From: Acidobacteriota bacterium
GTDB lineage: Bacteria; Acidobacteriota; Terriglobia; Bryobacterales; Bryobacteraceae
NCBI GenBank assembly: GCA_026394015.1
Contig: JAPKZA010000268.1
Coordinates: forward strand, 1 to 47,711
DNA: 47,711 nt
Direction of reading: 5' to 3'
Below, one piece after another: positions 39,521 through 47,711 of the stretch (position 1 is the first letter of the stretch; each line of letters begins with the position of its first letter). Position numbers and translations under genes: made by a program. The notes beneath the pieces are model-generated. The model was not told the origin of the DNA. It searched no databases and saw only the letters and a program-made list of their open reading frames with translations.

Positions 39521-42500
39521 GGGGGGACCTGCCAGGCGCCGAGGGGTTTCCAAGTGCTGTTGAGGGCGCTGGAATTCAGGGCTCCGAAGACGATGCGGGG
39601 GCCGGCGAAGGCGGGCTTGAAGACGGTGTTGAGGTTGAGGGTGAGGGCGTTGCCGACGATGGAGACGCTGGAGCCCTGGGCGTTGATGCGGCACTGGGAG
39701 TTTTCGAGAAAGCCAGAGCCAGAGAGGGGCATGGCGGTGGCGTCGTTGCCATCGCCGTTGTCGGGGAAGAGTAGGAGGAGGTTGCCGGGGCGGAAGTAGG
39801 CGACGTAGCAGGCGCGGTCGGCGTTGACGGCGGAATTGATGAGGAGCCAGGTGGTTTGGATGTTGGTGGCGTTGGTGGCATCGAAGAAGGTGGCCGTGAG
39901 GGTGGGGTTGGCGACGGAGCCGGTGGTGGGGGAGAGGGTGTTGGCGCGCGGGAAGGGCGGGGTGGGTTCGGGTAAGGCGGAGACGCCCTGGGGCTGCCAG
40001 CCGGAGTTTTGTTCGGTGACCGAACGGGCGGCGAGGTAGATGACTCGATTGCCGGAGAAGGCGGAGGAGAAGGCGATGCTGAGAGTCAGGGTGAGTTCGG
40101 TGTTGGTGGAGGAGACGGACGACCCGGCGGAGAAGACGGTGCATTGGCTGTTGCTGACCGAGCCGGTGGCACCGAGCGTGAGCGGGCTGGAAAGGCCGGC
40201 GTCGGGCCCGGCGTTGTTGACGAGATAGAGAACGCGCTGGGGCTGGGAGAAGGCGATGTAGCAGGCGTTGCCGCCGTCGAGGGCGCGGTTGATGAGGGCG
40301 TTGAGGATGCCCAGTTCGGCGATGCCGGCGGGATGGGAGAAGCGGAGGGTGATGGTCTGGGTGGCCCCGGTGTGGAAGAGGGGACCCGTGGAGGTGACGG
40401 CGGGGACGACGGGCGTGGGGACGGGGGTTAAGAGGGCAGTCAGGGTGGTCGAGACGGCTACGTTGGGGGTGAACGAGGCGAGGGAGACGTAGTAGATGCC
40501 GGGTTGGAGGGGCGGGTTCGAGGCCGGGGTGATGACGATGGTTTCGTCGCCGGTGAGGGACTCGCCTTTGTAGTCGGCTTGGACGGTGCCGGAGAGGAGG
40601 GTGGGCGGGGTGCCGCGGCGGACGAAGAGGTCGACGTCGACGTTAGGGGTTTGGGTGCGGAGCCGGATTTCGAGGCGGGTGGCACCGACGGGGACGGTGA
40701 TCTGGCGACTGAGCGAGGCGGTGGTGTAGAGCTGAGCGGTGGTCCCGGAGGGGAGGAGCAGGGTGGATGGCGTATTGTGGAGCAGGGCGAGGTAGCCCGG
40801 GGCGGAGTTGAGGAGCTTGAGGGTGAACGAGCCTTCTGCGGCGGAGGGGAAGGTGGTGGCCTCGACGGTGTAAGTGCCGGTTGCCGGAAGGGTCAAGAGA
40901 CCGGTCGAGTTGGGGATGGCGGAGTTGAGGTTGCCGGCGGCGTCGTCGTCTTCGGCGAGTATGTTGCCGGTGGGGTCGAGGAGGTAGAGATAGGTATCGA
41001 GGGAGGGGGATTCGAGGACGATTTGGACGGTTTGGCCGACGGTGCCGGCGAAGGTGTAACGGGCGGCGAAGGTGCCGGGGGGGCGGAAGGTGGAACGGCA
41101 GGGGTTGGCGGCGGAGAGGGTGCCGGAGACGGTGACGCCGACGGTGAGGGGGGACGGGGCGCAGTTCGAGAGCGCGGCCTGGTTGACGGTGAGGGTGCGG
41201 CCGGCGATCAAGACGGTGCCGGAGCGGGGGGCGGCGGTGTTGTTGGCGGCGATATCGAGGCGGACGTCGGCGTTGCCGGCTCCGGAGGTGTTGGAGGCGA
41301 CGGCGATCCAGGAGGCTTGGGAGACGGCGGTCCAGTTGCAGCCGGCGGGGGTGGAGACGGCGATGTTGCGCTGTGCGGCGAGGGCGGCTTCGGTGAGGGT
41401 GGTGGGGTTAATCGAGTAGGTGCAGGCGACGGTGGTGGGGAGGATGGTCGTGAGGGTGAAGGCACCGGTGGCGGTGGCATCAAAGGCGGTGGCTTCGATG
41501 AGATAGGTGCCGGTAGAGGGGAGGGTGATGAGGCCGGTGCCGGCGGGGATGCGGCTATTGGTGCCGCCGCCGGAGTCGTCGTCTTCGGCGAGGACCGTGC
41601 CATCGGGACGGACGAGATAGAGATAGGTATCGAAGGCGGAGGAGCTGAGTTGGACGGCGATCTGTTGGCCGGCGACGCCGGCGAAGGAGTAGCGGGCGGC
41701 GCGGGTGTTGCCACGGAGGGGGCTGGTGCAGCTATTGGCGGAGAGGGAGGCGGAGGTAGCGGTGCCGAGAGCGAGGGGGGCGGTGGAGCAGGAGATGGTG
41801 AAGGCTTGTTCGACGATGTGGGTGGTGCCGCCGATTTGGATGGAGCCGCGGCGGAGGGCTCCGGAGCCGTTGGGGGCGACCTGATAGTTGAGGGTGGCGT
41901 TGCCCGAGCCGGAGGCGGGGGAGAGGCCGGTGATCCAGGAGGCTTGGGAGACGGCTTGCCAGGGGGCGGAGGTGGTGATGGAGACGGAGAAGGGGCCGCC
42001 GGCGGCAGGGACGGAGCGGGTGGGCGGGGCGAGGACGACGGGGACAGTGGTGCCGCCGCGGGGGCGGAAGGATTCGATGGTGGGGGCGGAGAGGGTGAAG
42101 GTTTGGGCGGCGTCGGCGCTTTGAGGATTGGAGGCGGGGAGGCCGATGGGGCGGCCGAGGACGAGGACGTCGGGGGAGGAGAAGTAGGGTTGGGTGGGGC
42201 AATCGGCGTTGGCGCATTGGTAGGCCATGATGTCGCGGAAGAAGGGCTGGGCTTCGGTGGACTGGTAGCCGAAGGAGTAGGAGAAGAGGCCTCGGCCGCC
42301 GGTGGCGCGGTCGTGGGCGGAGCCCATGTTGTGGCCGAGTTCGTGGGCGAAGGAGATGTTGCGCCAGAAAGTGGGGGATTCGGTGATGGTGACGCTGTAG
42401 GCGTTGCGGGCGAAGCTTTGGTCGTTCGTGGTCATGACCCAGGCGACGCCTCCGCAGTCGCCGCGGTTGACCCAGAAGCTGACGAGGTCGGCGCCGGTTT

Positions 42501-43308
42501 GGTCGCGGAGGGCGGGGACGTCGTCCATGACGCCGTCGTTGGGGTTGGTGATGCGGTCGAGGGCGGTGGAGCAGGAGCCGTTTTCGGTGTAGGTGACTTC
42601 GCGGGTGCCGACGAGGTTGATGCGGAGGGCGAGTCCGGTGTTGGCGTAGGCTTGGTTGGTAAAGGCGACGGTTTCGCGGATTTGGTTTTCGATGGCGGTG
42701 ACGCTGCCGGCGGCGGTGCGGGCGGCGGCGGAGTAGACGACGAGGACGTCGAGGATGCTGGCGGGTCCGGGGAGTTGGCGTTCGGGGAGGAGGGATTCGG
42801 CGGCTTGTTCCTGAGGCTGGTTGGGGGAGGGGCATTCGAGGCGGAAGGAGGCGGGGTCGACTTCGGTGATTTCGGCTTGGTTGACGGTCCCGGAGAGGTC
42901 GAAGATGCGGCCGGCGCCGGTGGCGAGGTAGCCGTTGAGTTGGCCGTCGGTGATGGCGAGGGAGAAGGATCCGGGGAGGGTGGTGTCGACGGTGCCGGTC
43001 CAGGATACGGAGGCGGATTCGGGCCAGAATTGGGCGTTTTGGATGGAGACGGGGAGGTCGAGGCCGGGGGCGACGTTGAAGCGGAGGCGGACGGGTTTGC
43101 CGGAGCGTTGGGCGGTGAGGAAGTGGGCGACGGAGGAGGGGTCGAAGAGAGCTTCGGCGAGGGCGGCGCGGTAGGCGGGGCGGAGGGCCCGGCGGGCGGC
43201 GTTATTCGGGGCGGGTTCGAGGCGATCGAAGGCGCGGGGAGGTAGGGGTTGGGCGGCTAGGGATCCGGCGACAAGGATCAGAAGGGCGAGCCGATGACGC
43301 AAGGGCAT
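39517..43308 (-). CDS. Secreted metzincin (M12-like) protease with BACON/PPC and tandem C-terminal domains
   Basis: A 1263-residue exported protein. The signal peptide (MPLRHRLALLILVAGSLAA) is followed by a propeptide-like region and a reprolysin-type catalytic domain with the metzincin motif HELGHNMGSAHD at 322-333 and Met-turn DIMAY near 360. Next come a BACON domain (about 420-500), a PPC domain (510-615, AEDDDSGGGTNSRIP), a second BACON (630-705), a second PPC (715-830, AEDDDAAGN) and a further PPC-like beta domain. It ends in two copies of a roughly 125-residue domain with the pattern ACYIAF...LYLVNNAG...SQC...AGSSVS...NSGWQPQG. The beta domains probably bind substrate or cell surface. 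No sorting signal such as a type IX secretion C-terminal domain is evident. Confidence 0.93.
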   Translation of the reverse strand: MPLRHRLALLILVAGSLAAQPLPPRAFDRLEPAPNNAARRALRPAYRAALAEALFDPSSVAHFLTAQRSGKPVRLRFNVAPGLDLPVSIQNAQFWPESASVSWTGTVDTTLPGSFSLAITDGQLNGYLATGAGRIFDLSGTVNQAEITEVDPASFRLECPSPNQPQEQAAESLLPERQLPGPASILDVLVVYSAAARTAAGSVTAIENQIRETVAFTNQAYANTGLALRINLVGTREVTYTENGSCSTALDRITNPNDGVMDDVPALRDQTGADLVSFWVNRGDCGGVAWVMTTNDQSFARNAYSVTITESPTFWRNISFAHELGHNMGSAHDRATGGRGLFSYSFGYQSTEAQPFFRDIMAYQCANADCPTQPYFSSPDVLVLGRPIGLPASNPQSADAAQTFTLSAPTIESFRPRGGTTVPVVLAPPTRSVPAAGGPFSVSITTSAPWQAVSQASWITGLSPASGSGNATLNYQVAPNGSGALRRGSIQIGGTTHIVEQAFTISCSTAPLALGTATSASLSANSCTSPLRGNTRAARYSFAGVAGQQIAVQLSSSAFDTYLYLVRPDGTVLAEDDDSGGGTNSRIPAGTGLITLPSTGTYLIEATAFDATATGAFTLTTILPTTVACTYSINPTTLTEAALAAQRNIAVSTPAGCNWTAVSQASWIAVASNTSGAGNADVRLDIAANNTAAPRSGTVLIAGRTLTVNQAALSNCAPSPLTVGVTVSGTLSAANPCRSTFRPPGTFAARYTFAGTVGQTVQIVLESPSLDTYLYLLDPTGNILAEDDDAAGNLNSAIPNSTGLLTLPATGTYTVEATTFPSAAEGSFTLKLLNSAPGYLALLHNTPSTLLLPSGTTAQLYTTASLSRQITVPVGATRLEIRLRTQTPNVDVDLFVRRGTPPTLLSGTVQADYKGESLTGDETIVITPASNPPLQPGIYYVSLASFTPNVAVSTTLTALLTPVPTPVVPAVTSTGPLFHTGATQTITLRFSHPAGIAELGILNALINRALDGGNACYIAFSQPQRVLYLVNNAGPDAGLSSPLTLGATGSVSNSQCTVFSAGSSVSSTNTELTLTLSIAFSSAFSGNRVIYLAARSVTEQNSGWQPQGVSALPEPTPPFPRANTLSPTTGSVANPTLTATFFDATNATNIQTTWLLINSAVNADRACYVAYFRPGNLLLLFPDNGDGNDATAMPLSGSGFLENSQCRINAQGSSVSIVGNALTLNLNTVFKPAFAGPRIVFGALNSSALNSTWKPLGAWQVPP

Positions 43309-43356
43309 TAGCGAGTTTTGACTATTAGGAGACGGAATGCAAGGGTCCCGTACGGG

Positions 43357-44151
43357 CTAGTAGGGAGGCTCCGGCTGGTCGGAAAAGACGTTGGTTTCGA
43401 CGGTGGAGCCCGCGGCGCGGACTAGCGGCTTGGCGGGACGCTCCAGAACGGGGCTCCAGCCGGTTTCGCGTTGGCTTCGCTCGCTGGTCGGGGGTGCCTC
43501 TTCCTCTTTTGTTTCTTGCACTTCGGTTGGCTCTTCGCGGAAGAGATGGTCGACGGGGCCGGCGTCGGGCCCTAGGTATTCGGTGTTCGGCCGAACCGGT
43601 GATTTGGGCATGGGATTCAGTTTCCGGAGCATATTTAGCTCTCGGAGGCTGGCGTTGATGAGCCGGACGAGGGCCGCTTCTTCCCGCTGGAGTTGTTGGG
43701 GAATTTTGGCATCGAGGGCCATCCGGTTGGCCATCATAAGATCGATCGCGCCGACCAGTTGGGGTGCTACCCCGGGGTACTCGGTTTCGCGCACGTCGGC
43801 CAGGCAGGATTCCAGTTCGAGCGTTTGGAGCCGGGAGTTGCGCAACTGGCGCCATTGGGCGTCGACAATGCGCTGGACGATACCGGTTTCGACGCGATTT
43901 CGGGGGGATAAGTAGCGCGAGTATTCTGCGACCATGTTGCGATACTCGGCGATGTCTTCGCCGGAGAGCAGGGCGAGTCCCGGGGCCCCGGTGTGGTCAA
44001 CGATGACGGTTCGGCTGCCGTTTTTGAGGCTGTTGATGCGGGAGTTCATCTTACCGGTTTGGGTTCGTGGTCCGGTACTCTTCTGGGCATTCTGCCGGTT
44101 GATTTCGGCGCGACGGGCCTTTTTCTCTTCGTCGGTTAGTTGCTGCGACAT
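43357..44151 (-). CDS. STGPRT-motif hypothetical protein
   Basis: A 264-residue protein of a family frequent in Acidobacteriota and Planctomycetota, defined by an N-terminal NRQNAQKSTGPRTQTGK-type segment followed by RINSLKNGSRTV. A mostly helical middle (PRNRVETGIVQRIVDAQWRQ, EAALVRLINASLRELNMLRK) and a Glu/Pro-rich tail follow. The family has no known function; its basic N-terminus suggests nucleic-acid binding, which is a guess. ATG has AAAGGAG upstream, directly after a terminator-like hairpin. It is 48 bases downstream of the protease gene in position but lies upstream of it in transcription and may be cotranscribed. Confidence 0.82.
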   Translation of the reverse strand: MSQQLTDEEKKARRAEINRQNAQKSTGPRTQTGKMNSRINSLKNGSRTVIVDHTGAPGLALLSGEDIAEYRNMVAEYSRYLSPRNRVETGIVQRIVDAQWRQLRNSRLQTLELESCLADVRETEYPGVAPQLVGAIDLMMANRMALDAKIPQQLQREEAALVRLINASLRELNMLRKLNPMPKSPVRPNTEYLGPDAGPVDHLFREEPTEVQETKEEEAPPTSERSQRETGWSPVLERPAKPLVRAAGSTVETNVFSDQPEPPY

Positions 44152-44177
44152 GTCGAAAACTCCTTTTGGAATAGAAA

Positions 44178-44207
44178 ACGCCCTGCCTGGAAGCCAGGTC
44201 AGGGCGT
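44178..44207 (-). terminator. Terminator-like hairpin in leader of STGPRT gene
   Basis: In the minus-strand transcript a 13-bp stem with one bulged A (ACGCCCTG-A-CCTGG, loop CTT) is followed by TTTTCTATT and then the ribosome-binding site AAAGGAG, 10-20 bases before the ATG. No gene lies upstream on this strand, so it cannot terminate another gene. It looks like a leader attenuator or the end of a short RNA. Confidence 0.72.
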
Positions 44208-44420
44208 GGTTGCTTTCGCTGGTTTCATCTTACACTACGGGTTCCAAATTTCGGGGGGTAGTGGGAGGGTGAAAAGTAGGTGTAGGTTGTTGAAAAGAAT
44301 GGAGTAAAAATAAATATGAATTACTTGTGAACGGGTTGCCCGGGGAGGCAAGAAACTCGCACTATGATCGTCTCCTTCGCAAAGCGCTATACTAGCGAAT
44401 TACTGTCGGAGGCAGAGCAG
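44208..44420 (+). promoter_or_regulatory. Divergent promoter region, AT-rich
   Basis: Contains an AT-rich patch around 44300-44330 and a small TTGCC/GGCAA hairpin near 44335-44350. On the plus strand a TATACT -10-like element sits at 44388-44393, about 28 bases before the ATG at 44421, and GGAGG is 8 bases before the ATG. A -35 element at the usual spacing is not clear. No gene is seen. Confidence 0.45.
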
Positions 44421-47400
44421 ATGGGGTTTAGCGACAAGAAAACCGAGGGCGGCCACTCGGCGTCCTACCCAAACTACGAAGTCCTTCCCATTCTCGCCGC
44501 GCCTTCTCATGGAAAAGAGAAGAACACCCTCCGCGAAGAGCTGATTCCCATTGGTTGCTGGAAGCTGGAGGATCTCCGCTTCCTGTTCGATTCCTCCATG
44601 GTGCTTCCCGATGCCAAGCCGGAATTCGATGAACTCGCCACCCTCAAGAACGCCCTACCCGGCTCGCCCCTCACCATCTTCGGCCACGCCGACCCGGTAG
44701 GCGACGACGCCTACAACAAGGTTCTCTCCGGCCGCCGCGCCCGCGCCGTCTACGCCGTCATCACCCGCAACATCGAGATATGGGAAGCACTCTATTCCAA
44801 CTCCGACGGCACCGGCGACGACTGGAGCCTTCGCCACCTCCAGATCATGCTCAAGGCCCTCGGCTTTGATCCCGGCAATACCTCCGGTTCCGCCACCACC
44901 CAATCGGCAAACGCCGTCAAAGACTTTCAGCGCAAGAATCCTCCTCTGAAAGACGACGGCGACCCCGGTAAGGAGACGCGCAAAAAGCTCTTCCAGGCCT
45001 ACATGGACTTCCTGTGCCCGGTGACCCTATCCAAGGCTGATTTCCTGGGACGCGGCGAAGACCCCGGTGGCAAGGCTGACTACCAGGGCTGCTCGGAATT
45101 CAATCCGCAGATGATGTTTTCGGCTGACGAAAACACCAAGTTCACGAACACCGCCGACAAGACCGAACGCAACGTGGAGAACTCCACAAACCGCCGCGTG
45201 ATGGCGCTGCTCTTCCGTCCCGGTACAAAAATCAATATCAATCGCTGGCCGTGCCCGCGCGCCGCGGAGAGCACCGCCGGCTGCGTCAAACGGCTCTGGG
45301 CGGACTCTGCCACGCGCCGCCAGTTCCAAGCGAAGCGCCGCACCAACGTAGCGGACCGCAATACCTTCGCCTGCCGTTTCTATGACCGCATGGTCGGCAC
45401 CTCTCCGTGCGAAGGCCCCATCGTTCCCATCGACGATCGGAAGCTCCGGGTCTTCCTCAAGCTGATGTATCTCGATCCGGAAGGAAAGCCGCAACCCTTC
45501 CCCAAAGATGTGCCGGTGACCGTTCTCAACCCCGCGGGCGATCAGAACGAAAAGACCCTCAACGACGGTTTGCTGATCTTCGACTTCGACCGGGCGAAGA
45601 ACTTTTTCACCCTTAGCTTCAACCATCCCGACCACTACTTCTCTGTGGCTACCGTTACCTCCACCGCCGCGGAGAAAAATCGCTGGCTCGCCGCCGCCGA
45701 TGTGCCAGCTGCCGTGAAGGACGCTTTCCACGTCTTCAAAGCCCCCAAGGAGTGGTCGCTTGTCACCTCGGACTGGAAGAAAGTCGATAGCGCCTTCTAC
45801 AACACCACCGAGTTCCGGTTCGAAAACCTCTCCCCGAAAACCGCCGAACTCGGCGTTGAGGGCGCGCCCGTCGAAATGCGCCTCGACCCCCATTGGCAGT
45901 TCGTCCGCTTTGAGTTCTTTGATCGGGCGTTCGGTCATGCCAGCCACGCCGGCAAGCGCATTTCGACGCCTCCCCTTCTCCTCGAAGGATTCCGCGACGG
46001 ATCGGCCACCCGCGGTGCCGTCCCCAACCCCGATACCCGTTCCAACTGTACGATCAACCTTGCCGATCCCGCTACCCAGACGCAAGCCTTGCCGTGGATC
46101 CTGCAGCGCAAGGCCGACAAATCCGCCGACGCTCGCCCCATCGCCAAAGTACTGCTGCAATTCACCCAGCCCGCCAATACCTTCATCGCCTCCCAGAACG
46201 GCACCACGCGAACGATCGAAGCCATAGCCGACGCCGCCAAACTCGCGCCCGGCCCCGATCGCATGAAGCTTTATGACCTGCCCGCGCTTTGGAAATCCAA
46301 CAAATACTTCACACGGGGAGCCGCCACCAACAAGTTCTACGATCAGCTCACGGACGCAGACGTCCTCACCTCCCTCGATAAGGCCAAACCGCTCACCTTT
46401 TCGCTCGATGACATCATCCTAGTCGACGCCGCAGGCGCGCCCAGCCCCGTGGGCGGCGACGAGCTAGCGCTCATTTTCTTCCATCAGTTCAAGAAACCCG
46501 CCGGCGGCAACGCGGACATCAAGGATCAAGGCGTCTGGAAACTCGGCACCGACTCGACGAAAGCCTTTTTCCCCTATTCCGACGTCAAGATGCCGGTCAA
46601 GCACTACGTGCAGGACTATGCCGACTGGACCCGGCTCGTGGTCGTGAACGGCAATCTATACGAGGCCTTCGCGGACCGCACGCCCGACGTCGGTGCCCAC
46701 GACGTGATCGGTGCCCGCGCCGCCAACATGTGGGTGGATTCGGTCGCCGCCGGGCAGACTCCCACTAATGCCGTCAGCCCCCGGCCCACCACCACTACCA
46801 AGCCGTTTTACTCCATCCAGCCGTTCTGCTTCCAAGACATCCACCGTGTTCGCTCGGCTTGCATGCCCGCCGGACAGTCGAATGAAAATACCGCCCAGGT
46901 CCCGTCTCATCCAGGCTTCTTCTACGGCCGCTATGACACGGCTTTGCTCCGGTGCTGCGACCTCGATGGAACGATTGAACTCGCCTTCAACGTCAATTTT
47001 TTCCGGTTCCACTTCGATTTCACGAATGCACCGGCCACCAACGCCGACAACTCCCCTTTCAGTAACGGCAATTACAAGAAGTTGATGCTCGAAAACGTCC
47101 CCAAACGTTGGAACGGTCCGGAAACACTGACGCTCACCGATGGCAGCGCCTTTGTCGCCAACACCGGGGACTACTTTTTTACGCCCCAGCCTCCCTCCGT
47201 GCTTCCATTCAAGTGCAAACCGTTCCTCTACTGCCAGGACACCCCGCAGCCGCGCGCTCACTTCCGCCTCAACGTGCTCAGCCAACCCCGCGCCGACATG
47301 AACGGAGTCACTGGCGTTGGCAATTTCACGGCGGGCAATGAAGTCGTTGACCTCAGGTCCGGCAGCTTCATCGCCGCACATGAAACCGGGCACGGCTACT

Positions 47401-47711
47401 CCCACCCCGACGAGTACAATGAACGTTGGAGCGCCGCTGCCTGTTCCTACACCTTTCCCGGTTTCGGGAGCCAAGTACCCGGCGATCCGTTCTCCAGCGA
47501 GTTCGGCGCGCTCATGATGGAAGGTACGGCCATCGTCGAGAACCGCTACTTCTGGCACTCCGCCGAATGGGTTCGGCGGATCATTTCCACCGGGCTCCAG
47601 GTCGAGTCGGCCGCGCATAAATATTTCGTACCGGGCCATCCCACCGCTGTCAACAACAGCCGCGCCTTCACCTACTTCCCTTTGCACATCAACTCGCGCG
47701 CCACCGGCGGC
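44421..47711 (+). CDS. Giant OmpA/peptidoglycan-binding protein with C-terminal HETGH zinc motif (3' end cut off)
   Basis: Open frame of 1097 codons running off the window; SD GGAGG 8 bases before the ATG. There is no signal peptide. Residues about 50-125 are an OmpA-like domain (DLRFLFDSSMVLPDAKPEF, LTIFGHADPVGDDAYNKVLS). Residues about 135-195 are a PG_binding_1 domain (LQIMLKALGFDPG, AVKDFQRK, GDPGKETRKKLFQAYM), followed by a conserved FLGRGEDPGGKADYQGCSEF block. A long middle follows, with a Cys-rich block near CFYDRMVGTSPCEG-like sequence and no recognised domain. Near residue 987 is HETGHGYSHPDEY, a HExxHxxxH zinc-protease-like motif with more acidic residues after it (GALMMEGTAIVENRY). 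Possibly an effector or spike-tethered enzyme of a contractile injection system; this is inference. Base composition differs from its left neighbours. Confidence 0.83.
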   Translation, partial: MGFSDKKTEGGHSASYPNYEVLPILAAPSHGKEKNTLREELIPIGCWKLEDLRFLFDSSMVLPDAKPEFDELATLKNALPGSPLTIFGHADPVGDDAYNKVLSGRRARAVYAVITRNIEIWEALYSNSDGTGDDWSLRHLQIMLKALGFDPGNTSGSATTQSANAVKDFQRKNPPLKDDGDPGKETRKKLFQAYMDFLCPVTLSKADFLGRGEDPGGKADYQGCSEFNPQMMFSADENTKFTNTADKTERNVENSTNRRVMALLFRPGTKININRWPCPRAAESTAGCVKRLWADSATRRQFQAKRRTNVADRNTFACRFYDRMVGTSPCEGPIVPIDDRKLRVFLKLMYLDPEGKPQPFPKDVPVTVLNPAGDQNEKTLNDGLLIFDFDRAKNFFTLSFNHPDHYFSVATVTSTAAEKNRWLAAADVPAAVKDAFHVFKAPKEWSLVTSDWKKVDSAFYNTTEFRFENLSPKTAELGVEGAPVEMRLDPHWQFVRFEFFDRAFGHASHAGKRISTPPLLLEGFRDGSATRGAVPNPDTRSNCTINLADPATQTQALPWILQRKADKSADARPIAKVLLQFTQPANTFIASQNGTTRTIEAIADAAKLAPGPDRMKLYDLPALWKSNKYFTRGAATNKFYDQLTDADVLTSLDKAKPLTFSLDDIILVDAAGAPSPVGGDELALIFFHQFKKPAGGNADIKDQGVWKLGTDSTKAFFPYSDVKMPVKHYVQDYADWTRLVVVNGNLYEAFADRTPDVGAHDVIGARAANMWVDSVAAGQTPTNAVSPRPTTTTKPFYSIQPFCFQDIHRVRSACMPAGQSNENTAQVPSHPGFFYGRYDTALLRCCDLDGTIELAFNVNFFRFHFDFTNAPATNADNSPFSNGNYKKLMLENVPKRWNGPETLTLTDGSAFVANTGDYFFTPQPPSVLPFKCKPFLYCQDTPQPRAHFRLNVLSQPRADMNGVTGVGNFTAGNEVVDLRSGSFIAAHETGHGYSHPDEYNERWSAAACSYTFPGFGSQVPGDPFSSEFGALMMEGTAIVENRYFWHSAEWVRRIISTGLQVESAAHKYFVPGHPTAVNNSRAFTYFPLHINSRATGG

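Noticed and set aside
40504-43245. A 913-codon plus-strand open frame opposite the protease gene
   Set aside because: It is Gly/Glu/Asp/Val-rich low-complexity sequence, as expected from the antisense of a C-biased coding strand. The minus-strand protein has clear protease, BACON and PPC domains.
45027-46160. A 377-codon minus-strand open frame within the giant OmpA gene
   Set aside because: No recognised domain and no start signal; the plus frame is open for 1097 codons with OmpA and peptidoglycan-binding domains. The same applies to the minus frame at 46656-47687.

Overview
The window looks like a chromosome segment of a GC-rich, flagellated, type IV pilus-bearing bacterium of the Acidobacteriota, most likely the Bryobacterales/Solibacter branch. 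This is inferred from gene content and style: large secreted proteins with BACON and PPC domains, the STGPRT-type hypothetical protein, a DUF4394 protein and very long flagellins. No rRNA or tRNA gene and no transposase was seen, so the assignment is only moderately firm.

Layout. 1-310: C-rich 51-bp tandem repeats running off the left edge. 311-5242 (minus): a lolA-pilC-pilB-pilM-pilN operon for type IV pilus assembly. 5287-8970 (minus): a DUF4956 membrane protein, a DegT-type sugar aminotransferase and a TPR-glycosyltransferase. 9073-14871 (minus): two very long flagellin paralogues, then csrA and fliW. 15041-17321 (minus): glpD and rsmI. 17370-18512 (plus): a membrane protein with a degenerate JAMM/MPN domain. 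18500-21925 (minus): an enolase-superfamily enzyme, a polysaccharide deacetylase, an acyl carrier protein and a ketosynthase. 22040-23011: a molybdopterin-binding protein. 23291-25575 (minus): argC-argB-argA behind an ARG-box-like operator. 25615-31007: a zinc-ribbon membrane protein, a secreted MBL-fold protein and sbcDC. 31039-39520 (plus): a small Cys protein, a cupin, metK, a highly altered AhcY homologue, tig, a DUF4394 protein, a CorA-like transporter and a membrane alpha/beta hydrolase. 39517-44151 (minus): a 1263-residue secreted metalloprotease and an STGPRT-type protein. 44421 to the right edge (plus): an incomplete OmpA/peptidoglycan-binding giant protein with a C-terminal HETGH zinc motif.

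How the parts work together. The strongest regulatory story is the flagellin block. Both flagellin leaders fold into two small hairpins that show GGA in the loop, one of them over the Shine-Dalgarno sequence. The genes for CsrA and its antagonist FliW lie immediately upstream. This predicts FliW-CsrA-flagellin partner switching acting on two flagellins. The adjacent TPR-glycosyltransferase and sugar aminotransferase suggest flagellin glycosylation of the FlmG type.

The most unusual proteins are: the metK-linked AhcY homologue, which has lost most residues that contact substrate; the pseudo-JAMM membrane protein; and the giant OmpA-PG-binding protein at the right edge, which lacks a signal peptide and could be an effector or spike-linked component of a contractile injection system. 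The G/C strand bias also changes sign near 5-8 kb and again near 44.3 kb, independent of gene direction.
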